Below, in pieces: positions 34,339 through 48,086 of a stretch of DNA of 64,000 nt. The notes under the pieces are model-generated. The model was not told where the DNA came from. It worked only from the letters and a program-made list of their open reading frames with translations, and searched no databases. Position numbers and translations under genes: made by a program. Within the stretch, counting starts at the first letter, position 1, and each line of letters starts with the position of its first letter. The DNA comes from Tomocerus qinae (taxonomy: Eukaryota > Arthropoda > Collembola > Entomobryomorpha > Tomoceridae): contig CM034549.1 in NCBI GenBank assembly GCA_020055645.1, positions 5,518,001 to 5,582,000 of the forward strand, in the 5' to 3' direction.

Positions 34339-34879
34339 TTGGTTCATTCTACCCCCACGTCTCAAGTTTTTTAGTTTCGATTTCAAGTTACTAGGAGCAA
34401 GTGTAACCGAGAGCAAAAGTAATAAGGGAGCAAATGTGTTAATTCCGACCTCACACTACTCGTACTCACACATCATCGCAAGCAGCAAAAACATTCATGG
34501 AATTTTTAAATTTTGTGCATACCTTATGAAGAGACATATTATTTTCACAGGAGCTGCCCCTAAAACTGTCATGAATGATATCAGATTTCTACTGTGAACC
34601 TTAAACCTTATCAATTTTGTTGCTCTCCATGAAACAAGCCTATTTGAATATTTGATTTGACCCATTGACATCAGCTGAAGTTAGGCATTTTAATTATTTA
34701 ATATCTCGGACATTGAACTTTTAAATGCGAGCTAGCTTTGGATTTTGGCTAAGCATGGTAATATTATATAGTAGATATGTATACAACAACTTTATTACAC
34801 ATGATAAATAATTTAAATTACAAAACGTTTCATTCGTTCATTTAGTATATATATAGCATAGAACTTGCATACGAATTTT

Positions 34880-36047
<1,168 letters not shown>

Positions 36048-37002
36048 TTTGAAACAGCAGGTATGATCATTCGGATTTATTTGATATGAGAGGAAGTCAA
36101 GTTGATGACTAGATTTCGTATTTGAATCTCGCGCTTCCACGAGTACAATTTCATTCACATTGCTTGCATTTATTCCTTCTGATTCTTCTGTTCAAGAATA
36201 TTTATTAATTTTACTATTCCTATTTCGTTCACTGCGACCCGTCGATTAGGGGAGGGGAGGTTCAGATATTGTCCCGGGTTTAAGGGATGCGAAGCACAGG
36301 TCCAGTAAGAATACTGACCCCGGAGGTCAATAGGCGGATTATTTTTGAAAGCCGTTTTATTTATTTAGCTATGATTACAACAGTTCTAGAATTTCAGTGT
36401 TAAGATGTGAAAGGAGCCACTTGTACTCATTTTGTATTTTGTATTACCCATTCTTACTTTTATTGACATTCAATTTGATTTCAATTTGATGATCTTGGGT
36501 ACAGTAACGTAATAAAATGGGTGGGATTTCTTTTTTGTTTGTCTACTGCAAATCCTTTATTGGTTTCAAAAATTAACAGTACTAGAAATCGGAAACGTGA
36601 TAAATTACATTAAAACGATTTAAGGAAGTGTGAAGAGAGTACAGTTAAAGAAAAGCAGAAAACGGATGGATGTATTTAAATATAAGACATGTCTAGATTT
36701 CTAACAGGAGGAATAGGGTCTCAGAGAGTTTGTTTAGTGTCAATACATAAGAGGATGACTCACATTACTATTATATTGCGGTAAAGGTAAAAACTCCCAC
36801 CCTGCCTTTTCTGCTGCGTCCTCCTAGATTATAAATCATGTTTCCCCAACATTCCTAAAACTCAATTTTCTTGGTTCGTCATAATTTGACGATGAATGAG
36901 GTGAATAAGTAGGTCAGCTACTATATAAGGTGCCTACCAAAATATGTAATTGCTGGACTCTGTAAAAATATTTAGGCATCCATTTGTCGTAATTTCGATT
37001 AT
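36048..37002. other. ARL1 promoter/5' UTR and LYRM2 3' region
   Basis: ARL1 5' UTR continues upstream from 36048, probably to about 36100-36250. LYRM2 3' UTR should begin at 37002 and run downward. No other gene is seen. Confidence 0.45.
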
Positions 37003-37622
37003 TTAGCTACTTGCAATGAGAATTGTTCTTTCTAATTCTTTGTGTTGCCTTCTGGCATGTGTCAGCAGCAGTCTGAAAAGAAAGGCACCGACAACTTTAA
37101 AAGAGTATAATTCAGAAGACTCTTCATGCAGTAAAAGTTGCAATATTTTGGGGTTTGTAACTAAATAGCTGACACAGTAGGCCGATGTCAGCAATACTAT
37201 CAACTTACTTAATCGCCTCTTCATTTTGCACATTTTTACGCATTCGGAATTCGCTTCTAACCCAAGACTCCCACTCTAGACGCAAGTTATTGTTACTTTC
37301 TTTACTGATCAGTCTTCCAAGTCTACAAATAATACAGAAACATAATAATAAGAAACACAACCCAAAATATTATTCAAAAAGCATGAATCCAAGAGTTCAC
37401 GGATTCGAAATGTTTACCTCATATAGCTGCGGTACATCTTAATGACCTCTGCCCGCAGCATGAACTGTTTCAGAGACATAGCAGCCTGTAATCGTAATAA
37501 ACATTATAAGTAAAATTAGATCACAGCATATCAAATTCTTCAAATCATACATTTTCCGAAAAGTTTACGAGAATAATCAAAAATTTAGGAAACAATGAGA
37601 ATTTTCTTACAGTAATCCCCAT
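37003..37622 (-). CDS. LYRM2: LYR motif-containing protein 2 (LYRM2), 4 exons
   Basis: LYRM2 is a small mitochondrial matrix protein of the Complex1_LYR family linked to respiratory complex I. My model is complement(37003..37072, 37209..37322, 37418..37485, 37611..37622), 87 aa, against ~88 in vertebrates. The first exon codes only MGIT. Key features: SLKQFMLRAEVIKMYRSYMR (LYR-type region, here MYR rather than LYR), LRLEWESWVRSEFRMRKNVQNEEAI in the middle helix, and KELERTILIASS at the end, matching the LYRM2 KELEKTL pattern. All junctions are GT-AG and in phase. It lies upstream of ARL1 on the same strand. Confidence 0.9.
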
Positions 37623-38354
37623 TTTTTAATATTTTGTTTACTTTCAACTTTATTACACTTTTATTAACTTAATTACAATGACACAATACGGCCAAAATTG
37701 CAGAGGAACATGGAATGTTCAATTTTCTATATTTCTCTTTATCGGGACTGACACTATGAATTAATTGATTATTTTTATGGACTATGTGGGTGGGCTATTT
37801 AATAATAAGAATTATTACGATTTTCAATTTCTTGTCTCTATCTTTTTCAAATTAATTTCTGTAATTTACAAAGTCAAACTGGTAGAAATTTCCAAGGTTG
37901 TCTCGTAAATGTGCTCTTCGGAGGGCAACAGAAGAATCCCATATTGTCCTAAAGTTATACACACAGCACACAACAGGCACAGAAATAGACTATAATCTAT
38001 ACTAAATATTATAATTTACAGTAGTTTGTTTGTATTTTTGTCCAACCGTTTAGAGAATGTTGAATCCCTATAGGCACCCTCCATTCCTTTGCTCATGCGT
38101 GGCGCGTAAGTAAATGACCAAAGCCACGCCGGGGCGTACGAAGCTGTATTTTAAAGCACACTTAATGCTAAAAAATTAATTCTGGTCAACATATGAACAT
38201 TTTGAAGATATTTTTGTTCCTACAATGATTGCAATAACGAGCCAGTATTTTTAAAAAACATTTCATATTTTTATGATTTAAAACATGGAAGATAGCATTT
38301 TTCATGCTCAAGCTGGCGAAGAGTAGGGCCGCCCCAACGTGTGTTTTGTAGCAT
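37623..38354. other. LYRM2 upstream region, no other gene
   Basis: Expected promoter and 5' UTR of LYRM2. A single copy of the gttgaatccctatagg word near 38060 matches the 21-bp array at 39465-39785. No coding exon is supported. Confidence 0.4.
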
Positions 38355-38356
38355 AT

Positions 38357-39414
38357 ACAGTATGTATTGAAAGTGGGTATACATAGGAGTTTATGGGTAT
38401 ACATAGAATTTTAGTATCCATAGCACTTTCATTGTTAGTATACAGTACACAAGTTCAATTTGCAATTTTTACCAGCCAATTATTATTTCATTGTTCGTCT
38501 CTCTTTCCTTCTTTTCGCAATAAACAATGCGTTGCTTCAATCTGAAGAACTCAATATGGATAAACTGTCAATAAGTGAGCGAATTAAAATTGTAAAGATG
38601 CGGACAACAATGTCGTTACGAAAGGTGGCTGAGGAATTCGTTATCCTGGAAAGACAGTTAGTATCAGAACAGTAGCAGTTACCACAGATCATAATGATCA
38701 TGATCTTGATGATCTTGATCATCATGGTCACTTGATCATGATCATCATGGTCACTTGATCATGATCATCATGGTCACTTGATCATGATCATCATGGTCAC
38801 TTGATCATGATCATCATGGTCACTTGATCATGATCATCATGATCACTTGATCTTGATCATCATGGTCACTTGATCATGATCATCATGGTCACTTGATCAT
38901 GATCATCATGATCATCATGATCAAGTTTCATCTAACCAATTCCTAACTTGTATGGCATAATGTGGGGGAGCACCGCCTTGCTGAAACCAAATGTTGTAAG
39001 GATCCACTCCCTTAGCATCCAATTCAGAAATCAAAAAATTGTCCTCCTACTTTTTGTAAGTTTTTGACGGAACCAGTCCTATCAAACCGAGCTGTTCTGA
39101 TGCTAACTGTCTTTCCAGGTAGTGAATTTCTCAGCCACCTTTCGTAACGACATTGTTGTCCGCATCTTTACAATTTCAATTCGCTCACTTATTGAAAGTT
39201 TATCCATATTGAGTTCTTCAGATTGAATCAACGCATTATTTATTGCGAAAAGAAGGATAGAGAGACGAACAATAAAATAATAAAAGGGAAATCTGGCTGG
39301 TAAAAATTCCATATTGAGCTTTTGTACTGTGAACTAACGATGAAAGTGCTATGGATACTAAACTCCTATGTATACCCATAAACTCCTATGTATACCCACT
39401 TTCAATACATACTG
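38357..39414. mobile_element. Palindromic mariner-like element with an internal GATC-rich array
   Basis: CAGTATGTATTGAAAGTGGG at 38357 is matched inverted ending at 39414, and TA lies outside both ends (38355-38356 and 39415-39416). Each half carries the same transposase N-terminus (MDKLSISERIKIVKMRTT near 38556 on plus, MDKLSISERIEIVKMRTT near 39219 on minus). The minus-strand half continues to IWFQQGGAPPHYAIQVRNW, where the usual catalytic Asp of QQDGAPPH is Gly. The two halves flank a 23-bp tandem array. Not functional. Confidence 0.78.
38690..38925. repeat. 23-bp tandem array of GATC palindromes
   Basis: The unit is CTTGATCATGATCATCATGG + tca, 23 bp, about nine copies. Each has several overlapping GATC/TGATCA palindromes. 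It sits exactly between the two half-transposase pieces of the palindromic mariner. Confidence 0.88.
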
Positions 39415-39464
39415 TACATTGCGCGCTTTTTGTGGCTCACACTCGCAATAAGGTTTCAGAATAG

Positions 39465-39785
39465 AGGATCCCTATTGGAGCATGTTGAGTCCCTATTGGA
39501 GCATGTTGAATCCCTATTGGAGCATGTTGAGTCCCTATGGAGCATGTTGAATCCCTATTGGAACATGTTGAATCCCTATATTGGAACATGTTGAATCCCT
39601 ATTGGAACATGTTCAATTCCTATTGGAGCATGTTTAATCCCTATTAGAGCATGTTGAATCCCTATTGGAGCATGTTGAACCCTTATTGGAGCATGTTGAA
39701 TCCCTATTGGAGCATGTTTAATCCCTATTGGAGCATGTTGAATTCCTATTGGAGCATGTTGAATCCCTATTAGAGCATGTTACAT
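39465..39785. repeat. 21-bp tandem repeat CCCTATTGGAGCATGTTGAAT
   Basis: About 15 copies of a 21-bp unit (ccctattggagcatgttgaa + t) with small variants (gagt, aacc, tattagag). 21 is divisible by three, so a plus-strand frame stays open (LLEHVES), but it is not a gene. It starts about 50 bp past the mariner element's end. Confidence 0.9.
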
Positions 39786-40147
39786 TACTTTTTCAATACG
39801 TTTGCAACCAATAGACCCAACTTTGACACTTTTAGAATTAGAAAAACCCTGTTTAGTTGTGTGAACATACTTTTATTTAATAATACCGCATATTGTCTCT
39901 TTTGAAAGCAGTTAAATTTTAAAGAAAGTGAGCCCTAGATGTAGCTTTTTGATTTTTTAAAGTGTGGTACATGGTTTGGGATTAGGTTATAGTGGAAGGA
40001 GACTACTTTCAGTCACAAAAATTGTAATATATCTGGGAAAGGGTTTGGAGGGAGGTGCTATCTGTCGATAGAATAATTATGCTTTAGCTTTAGCTTAGCT
40101 TATGCTTTAGCTTACCAAAATATAAAAGATTAATACCTTTACAAACA
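39786..40147. other. Noncoding DNA upstream of a LINE fragment
   Basis: Contains a short gctttagctta repeat near 40081-40112. No gene is supported. Confidence 0.35.
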
Positions 40148-40845
40148 ATGATAACCTTATTTAAAGCATTCGTAATGTCAGTTATCGGTTATGGTATTGT
40201 AATATATTCAGCTACCACTGATACTAATTTGTCTAAAATTCAAAAAATTGTTGATGATTTTTTATTGAACTATTTCTACAGTAAAAAGAAAATAGCAAGA
40301 ATGAGAGCTCGTAATATACCCTATCCAAACATGTATTCTCTCTATGAAATGTTTGATATTCTTACTGTTAAAGAATATGGGAATTATATTATACTTACAA
40401 CTCTGTACCCATTAATAATGCATAAGTGCATCTATCCTAAACAGATAACAGATTTGTGGTGCTATGAGGTTAAGACAAAATCTAGTAGACTTAAAAATAT
40501 TCCTATTCCCCAACATAATACTGAATTTTTCAAAAAATCTTTTCAGTATAGATCTACTGCACTTTGGAATTCTCTGCCAAGTGAGATAAAATTGAAAGAC
40601 TCATTAAACTTATTTAAAACTGCAGTCAAAAACTTTATAATAAACTCTCGTGTTAGCCACTATCTTCTTTACTGCACTATATTATGATACCTTATGTATT
40701 ATTTGTACTATATTGTATTCTACCTGACTTTTTGTATTATTTTAAATGTCAAACTATATTTTTGTCCTCTATTGGAAATCAGTTTCATGTAACATTGAAT
40801 CTGTATAGTGTCTGACAATAAAGCAATTACAATTACAATTATATT
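40148..40845 (+). pseudogene. 3' end of a non-LTR retrotransposon (LINE), 5'-truncated
   Basis: A 179-aa frame (40148-40687) is the C-terminal part of a LINE reverse transcriptase protein. It shows the post-RT region, then FFKKSFQYRSTALWNSLPSE followed by SLNLFKTAVKNFI, a tail common to Jockey/CR1/L2-like ORF2 proteins. It is followed by a 3' UTR and a short (AATTAC)n tail near 40822-40842. No RT catalytic core remains, so this is a dead 5'-truncated copy. Confidence 0.8.
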
Positions 40846-42046
40846 TTATTCGCGGAATGGCTGTAGAGTGGAGACTACATGTAGAGGACAACATTATATT
40901 TTATTTTGGGGAAGGAATGGGGAGGTAGATACTACATGGCGATGAGAAAGTTATATTTTATTTGGAATTGGGCGGGGAGGTGGGGAACAAATGTCGATGA
41001 AACAATATGTGTTACTGTTACAATTGTCATTTTACTTTGAAAAGGAACCTATATGAGTGTTCGAATTAATATTATGATTAAATAGCCTGTCACCATGGCC
41101 ATTTTGTAAAATTTCAGTGTTTCGAAATTAAAAGAATAGGGGATAAGTTGGGATTAAGACTACTTTGTGGGAGTTAACAATCTGTCTGTCTGTCCATTTT
41201 TCTGTAAGCAATGCTTACTAAGAATAGTATTATTTTGATTGAGAAAAGATCAAGATAAGCATCCAAACTATTTCAAATTTGGTGGTCAAAAGCACTGTTT
41301 AGTTTGAAAATCAGCAAAATCAGACGTCCTCCCTATGCCTTGTCTTTTGTCTAGGGAGGATTAGAAGATCAAAATAAATGTAGATTGTAAATGTAACCCT
41401 GTACCGACCAGGTTTCCTTTCCCAGTGAGGTTCAACATTCAAACTGGATACCCCACAAACCTAATTTAGTTTATCACAATATAACCTAACCATAGAATAG
41501 GGCGGCTGCATACTTTATTAATTTTAGCTTTAGTCCTTTGCCGGCAGACAGAAAGCAAAACAGGCTACTGTCGTACTGTCAACTGCCAGGGTCCACACAG
41601 TTTTTCTAAGTTACGTTGAACCTGGCTGCAGACAAAGAGTAAAACAGGAGCTCGTCACTTGAACGACTTGAAGTAACAGGAGCTGTCACTGTCATAGTAA
41701 CATTTTTGAAAATCGTGAGCTAGAGCCTGATTTGATTGAAAGTACACTTTTAGATCATGTATCTAAAGGACTAGGGATGTTACATCTAAAGATGTTTGCG
41801 TTCTAATGACTTAACCTCCGCTACTTTTTTACATCCGTTTGAACAATATTTATAACATTCTGGTTTCTAATTTTACTGGGAAATATAGGGGAAACTCCCC
41901 CGGGGGAAACCCTGGCTATTTTCCATAGATACAAATTAATAAACAATTTCGAAAACTCATGTAGGTTCTTTTTCAAAGTAAAATCTCAATTATCGCTAAG
42001 AGATATTTTTCAAATAATAACCGCAGTGAAAATGGCTTCTGATTAA
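40846..42046. other. Noncoding DNA with fragments of the 48-bp minisatellite
   Basis: 40850-41010 has degenerate copies of the 'ttattt-gggaa-ggggcggggaggtgga-ctacatgtcgatga' unit found in bulk at 61140-61900. The rest is unassigned. No gene is supported. Confidence 0.45.
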
Positions 42047-42560
42047 ATTAAAACCACCACTACTACAATGCGTATTGACCTTTCTCTATGAAGTAGTACA
42101 AACTAATTAATTAGATTTACTTTTAAATTTACAATTACAAGATATCATTGAAAATATTTTGCATAAATTTTTTAGCATAATCGCAAACTACTGTAGAAGG
42201 AAAAGTAAATAGAGCCCTGGGAGCCCGAATTTCCATAAGCGAATTTTGAAAGGTTTTCAGAAAAACACAAAATTTTATTGACAAGTGTCTTGGCAACTAC
42301 CTCTATTATCCTAGACAACCGCATAATGTCACTGTTGAATACTGTTTATTTCCATATTTATTTCGCATAAAACAACTTCAAAAATGATAACAATGAAATT
42401 CGCGTGCCAAATAACTTACAAAGAAATCCCAGGGCTCTATTTACTTTTCCTTTTACAGTAATACAGTGTACTATAAATTATATTAGATTACAATATATTA
42501 GTTTGTACTACTTCACAGAGAAAGATGAATACGCAGTGTAGTAGTGGTGATAATTGGATG
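42047..42560. repeat. Foldback element with ~130-170-bp arms
   Basis: The left arm (about 42052-42224: ccaccactactacaatgcgt ... aagtaaatagagccctggga) is matched inverted by about 42426-42549 (tcccagggctctatttactt ... tgtagtagtggtg). A piece just outside the left arm (41990-42040) also recurs inverted at 44480-44530. Confidence 0.7.
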
Positions 42561-42665
42561 CAAAATGTTATGATTATATGTTTGTCCAGACTGCTTAGTG
42601 AAGTAATAATCAATTGTAACACATGCAAGCAGTCTATGTTCAGCAAGTAAGCATCATAGAGTTGA

Positions 42666-44330
42666 GTAATAATAATAATAATTTATTCATCAACATCTCC
42701 AGATTATATTTGAGCTTTTGGGTTGACATGTCAGTTGTTTGTATAATACATAGTGGTACATTCATAAGGATTCAATACATAATAAAGTTATTATAATATA
42801 TACAGGCATAACTAGGTTAGTTTAACTAATACATGTAAGTACTCTATAGGTTTACCCGTTTATGGCCGATTCAATGCATGATAAATTACATACATTTTTC
42901 ATTTTTAACTCTTTGGCTAATATTGTTTCACAAATTTGATCCTTTAATAGATAGGATTTCAGCTCCTTTTTGAATGAGTAGACATTCTCGATTTCTTGAA
43001 TGTATTCAGGTAATTCGTTCCATAATCGGAATGCCGACTCACGAAATGAGCGAAAGCCACAGCTATTTTTTGGAAGTGTGTAGCTGGATACAGAATTTTT
43101 ATTTCTAAGTTCGTAGTTACAGGTATTATCTTTCTTTTGTATGTAGTTCTTAAAGTAAGGTGGGCAATTATTGTACAATATTGAATGACATAGTATTAAT
43201 ACATTTTTTTGATACATTCTATATGGGTATAACCATTGTAGCTTACAAGTTATATCTTCTTTTACGTTATCAGAATATTTTTTACCAAGGACCATTCTAC
43301 CTGTACTTCTTATAATATTTTCTATTTTTCGTATTTGTTTTTGTCGTTGAACCCCATACAGAAGATAAATAGTTTATTTTGGAAAATATTAATGCATTAC
43401 ATAGTTGAATGAGTGGATGATAAGGAATAAGTGATTTTATAGGATAGAGCGATTTTATTATTGCGTGACATTTACCAGAGAGTATGTTAATATGGTTTCT
43501 AAATGATAATACTGAGTCAAAGGTACATCCTAGAGTTTTTAGAGTATCTGAACTTGTAATTCGTATGCCTTCAACTTCTAATTCAATTTCTTTAATATCA
43601 TTCGGGCTACCTATTACAAGCAATTGTGTCTTTGGGAGATTAAGTGCCATACCATTTCCTTTCATCTCTTCATCCATTTGTTAACTTCAATGAGATCTTT
43701 AACTAGTTCATTTTTAATCTTTTCTAAATGTTGTACTTTCCCAGATATGCAGATATTTGTGTCATCTGCGAATAAAATGGCAATACATTTTTGCAGCACC
43801 AGTGGAAGGTCATTAATATATATGGAAAAGATGAGAGATGAACATACACTACCTTGTGGGCTCCCTCTAGCGGTGTAAATGATTTTAGATTTTTCCCCAT
43901 TTTCACCCTTAACATATTGGCACCTGTCAGAAAGAAATGATCTAAACCAGTTTGGATCAACTCCATACCATTTAAGTTTCTCGATAAAGAATTCGCGAAT
44001 GATGACGTCAAACGCCTTGCGCAGGTCAAGTGATACTAATATGCAAATGTGTCCATCGTTTAGGTTATTATACATGTATTCTGTTAATGCTGTGATTGCA
44101 TGTTGAGTTGAGTGCCTGTTCCTAAAGCCAAATTGCCCCTTATAGAAGAGATTATTTGATTCAAAGTACTCTGAAAGTTACTGTTGGTTATATACACATC
44201 TTTCAGTTATTTTGGATATAAAACATGGGCCAGATATAGGTCTATAATGTTCAGGTTTATGAGCATTTTCAATCTTGGGTACAGGATCTTGAGTACAGTG
44301 TATTAGTTTGCGATTATGCTAAAAGTGTTA
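42666..44330 (-). pseudogene. Non-LTR retrotransposon (LINE) reverse transcriptase, 5'-truncated and frameshifted
   Basis: On the minus strand, from about 44290: HYRPISGPCFISKITER, then GQFGFRNRHSTQHA, SLDLRKAFDVI (catalytic Asp region), RGSPQGSVCSSLIFSIYIND, and LFADDTNI (the FADD catalytic core), then post-RT sequence to FRSFRESAFRLWNELPEYI. It ends in an (ATT)n-type tail at about 42666-42690. The reading frame is broken at least near 43665 and 43296. It is in opposite orientation to the fragment at 40148 and from a different subfamily. Clade not assigned (Jockey/CR1-like). Confidence 0.87.
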
Positions 44331-45752
44331 GTCCGTATTTTCCTATCCTATCACAAGTCTGTAGTTTAAAGTTCAGTGTTGAAATAAATATTTCCCTTGG
44401 GAATGATTTATGAAAATTTTGCTATGGAATTCTGTACTCTGATTGGTCAATTTCAAAAATGCATCGACCAATGAGAAGCGATTTTAACGGCGGTTATTAT
44501 TTAAAAAATATCTCTTAGCAATAATTGTAACAGTATTTGGGGAAAGGGTGGGAAGGTTGAGGCTAAATGTATATTAAAAAGTTATTTAGGAAGAGGCAGG
44601 GAGGGGCTACGTGTCGATGAAAAAATTATTTTATGCTTCCACTAGTGAACCCAGCTAAGGGGCAAATCTAGCACTCAATAGAAATTCAGCAGGCCACCCC
44701 AAACAATTTCGAAAACATCCCATTAGGTTATTATGGTAAATTTGTAAAAACAAACTGTATTTAAATTAATTTATTTTTATTTCTATTGTGACAAGAAAAA
44801 GTAGCTGCAGCCCCAACTTCCTGATAAAATAGAATTTCCTACACCAAAATAATAACTGTCTATTGTAGCATCAGATACAAGGAACAATAAAAGTCAATTT
44901 TCGAAAAAACTCCCACAAAGTAATCAAAAAGCTACCTCATAAAATCAAAAAAATTAAATTCCACGTGGGATATTGGAAAAACGTACAAATCCCAAGAGTA
45001 CAACTAACTAATAAATATTTTTAAAGAATAAATAGTGACTCCCAGTACTGTCATTTAATCTACAAAAGGTGTGCAAGCTGGCACAAAGGAATCAAGAGTA
45101 GTAAAAAGGTAGTAAAAATTAAACCCAGCTCTACTAAAACATTTTGAATAATGTTTGTCGATATAGTTGAACGAATTTGGATAAGAAATTCCGAAATGCT
45201 ATTTAATAGTACGATCATTACGAAATATACCCTTTAGCTAATCATTTCCATTCGATTACCACACACCATTCAACCTTCTTAAGTAAATTTCTATTATTAT
45301 TTTGATATTATAATACGAAACGACTCATTTTGGTGGTTTAGAGGAATTGAGCTTGCGCATTTTTTTAGGGAAATTGCATATATTAAATCATTGCCTATTT
45401 TGAAGTATTTTTCTAGGTGTTTATAATTAAATGCCGGCTATGTTACATGTGACTGTTGGTTGAACTATGGACTTTATTTTTAATTATTTTAATGATATGA
45501 TGGAATGACATTTGGACTCCTGGCAGCCCAACATATCGATTATAATATACAGATAGTAGCCCCCAGCATGCGTGTCTCTATTTAGAAAAGTAGGCATCCA
45601 GCATAATCATGTGTATTAGTTAATTTCGAAATACAGTAACCTATTAAGTGTGTACTGTTAACCCGTGGCCGTGGTGGACTTATTGTTATGCATACGCGCT
45701 TCGCTCTTGTGCATTGCAACAAAAAGCCGCAAAGTCCATGGCATAAAATACA
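44331..45752. other. Noncoding repeats, no gene
   Basis: Includes 44480-44530 (inverted copy of 41990-42040), 44530-44640 (minisatellite A fragments) and 44639-44700, which is found inverted at 62346-62404 (ccactagtgaacccagctaa). Nothing coding is supported. Confidence 0.45.
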
Positions 45753-46660
45753 CAGAGGCGGCTTTCCCAATGGGCAGACTGGGCAGTTGCCCAGGGCCTC
45801 GCGCAGAGCTTTGACAAAGAAAGAATTTCAACTTGTCTGTGTTGATTTCACTTCAGAAATACTGGTTTTGCATTTTGGAATAAGTTATACGTTTTGTTAC
45901 AGCTTTATTACAGAACAATTTTTAGAATTCAAGGAAGAAAAGTATACCGAAAGTAGACATCGCGCAATCTAGTAAAAACATACTGGTGACACGAAAGCAG
46001 CATCTCTCAGAATTATTATAGAATTACTATATGCATTTCAATCCACAAATTTGTAGCATTTTGCGATACCAAAACTGCGTAATTGCAGAAGATGTAGACA
46101 ATTATGTTTCCAATAATAGTTTTTTAAATTCTAAAAGAAATAAAGAAATTTAAAAAAAATGAATAAAATATTAAAATTCTAAAATGCCGCATAGCGCCTA
46201 CATAGTCTTTAACAGAGTTTTAGGGTCTTATTTTGAATAAAGGACGTATTGAGGTGGAAACCCTTATAGGCTGAAGCCCCACCCCAAAATCGAAGGAAAA
46301 AGATATTTTTTCTCAAAATAGCAATAAAAATTGATTACTTGCCGAATATATGTAATTGAGATATAAGTATCACATAATATAGTCCCTCCCGAAACTCACT
46401 TCTGTACACTTACTTGTTTCATATTCATATTCATTCATCTTTAATCATTCATCTTTAATCATCATATTTTCGTTTTCAATAACATTCAAAAAACCATAAA
46501 AAATTTTCACGCTAACTATTCATATACCAATTTCATTTAAAAACGGAAAAAATTTGTGGATTTGAATTAATATAATAATTTGCATATTTGTGAATTATTA
46601 TTACGGGGCCTCGCGCGAACATTTTGCCCAGGGCCTCGCAAATCCTAGAGCCGCCACTTT
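45753..46660. mobile_element. Probable non-autonomous hAT element (CAGAGGCGGCT / AGCCGCCACT ends)
   Basis: The left end is CAGAGGCGGCTTTCCC followed by ttgcccagggcctcgc. The right end is gcccagggcctcgcaaat followed by agagccgccacttt. These are inverted and of the common animal hAT MITE type. No transposase is present. The 8-bp duplication is not clear, so the exact right boundary is uncertain. Confidence 0.5.
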
Positions 46661-48086
46661 ACATAGAGGCATATTATTCACTCGGAAAATATAGAGACTG
46701 ATTATGAATTTCGAGCAAATTTTTGAGGGTTACTTTTACGAGTTGCCTGCGTTACTATACTTCACTTCACAATAGTATATTATAACATTAGGCGGAGTTA
46801 TTATGACGTCAGAGTATTTATAATTTCCGTTTATACAATACATACATACTTGAAACAGTTGGAAATAATTTTATTTATTGCGATGATTGGAATGGTTAGG
46901 GAAGTCCACCTTAGATGGAACTGATAAAAAATTATTATAAGAAGTGAATTTGAATAATTGCTACTGTGACCAAGTCACGATATATATACTTAAAATATCT
47001 ATTGGAAATCTAGCCCCCTCCGAAACTCAGTTCTGCTCTGCATACGTGCTTGATAAGAAATAAGTACTATAATATTTCCTCCAAAAAATCTAAAAAAGGA
47101 AGTTTTTTTCTCCAAATTTCAAAACAGTTAGTCAATTTAAACTTTTCCGTCCCGAAACGAAAATTCTTGTCTGTAACTGAATTAGATTTGATTTTCCAGA
47201 AAAGTCTATTTGCTTAAATTTTAAAATTGATTCAAGGCTAATTCAAACAAATGATATTTTCATTAAAACCGTTAAAAACGTTATAGTAAACACAAATCAT
47301 TGTTAATTTAATGTAAAGAAAATGTGAATTTCATAGTAAATATAGATAGTGGTCAGGATAGTCTTCATTATAAGCATGTGCATGGGATGGAAATGGAATG
47401 GAGGCAATAAAGTCCTCTGATGTCTTGTTAAGGTGAGACAGAGTGTTTTTAATGAAAACTAAATAAAAGTGTGCCTCCTCATGTGCTGGCGAGAAAGAGA
47501 AGAGGGATGTGCAGAGGAATCAGTCACACACGCACTCCTCGACGCACTGAATGAGACAGAATGTGAAAGGATGAGACACAAAAGGGGCAAAATTTCGGTA
47601 TCCATCTCTCTTGCAAGATGCAACAAACTTTCCAGAATTCAAGACTTTTTGCAATGACATGTTATTTAGTTTTTAATACTTTTGGAACAATGGACAATTT
47701 CAAGCTGAACAGAGTGTCAAATTTGGTTCGTAATTTAAGACAATTCTGCCAATTTTCTTGACGAGATGATTTCTAAAAAGGCACCCAAATTGGAGATGAA
47801 ATGTAGAAGATGGGAATTGTGCGACGGAGTTGAAAATGGTGATCCTTGTGAGAAGGCAGCAGACAGCGAGGCAAGAGATAGGAGAAGATGAGTATGGCTC
47901 ATAGATGGATCGGACGGACGGAGGAGAAGAGCACAGCATCCGAATCTCTGTTATTGATTGAGAAGAATTCATGCGCGGGCGGGCGGGCGACGGTGCCCTC
48001 CCGAATCGGACCGACTACCGACTACTCCTAGAAACCCCGAAAAAAAGGAATTCTAAAAATACCGAATTTAAAAATAGTTTGTGAAA
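46661..48086. other. Noncoding region upstream of the PDZ-PH gene
   Basis: Probably holds the promoter and 5' UTR of the gene starting at 48087. A GC-rich stretch (cgggcgggcgggcgacggt) at 47976-47995 could be part of a promoter. No coding exon is supported. Confidence 0.4.

Larger units (their letters stand above)
33377..34879. other. Noncoding repeats downstream of ARL1
   Basis: Contains a MITE at about 33401-33722 (ccaagaagcataaactgta against acagtttatgcttcttggg), a G-run near 34081-34092, the short CACGTATCCAG element at 34172-34338, and an ARL1 polyadenylation signal (minus-strand AATAAA at 34791-34796, 84 nt past the stop). No gene beyond ARL1 is supported. Confidence 0.55.

Noticed and set aside
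38690-38925. CRISPR-like array appearance of the 23-bp GATC repeats
   Set aside because: No unique spacers; a simple tandem array in eukaryotic DNA inside a mariner relic.
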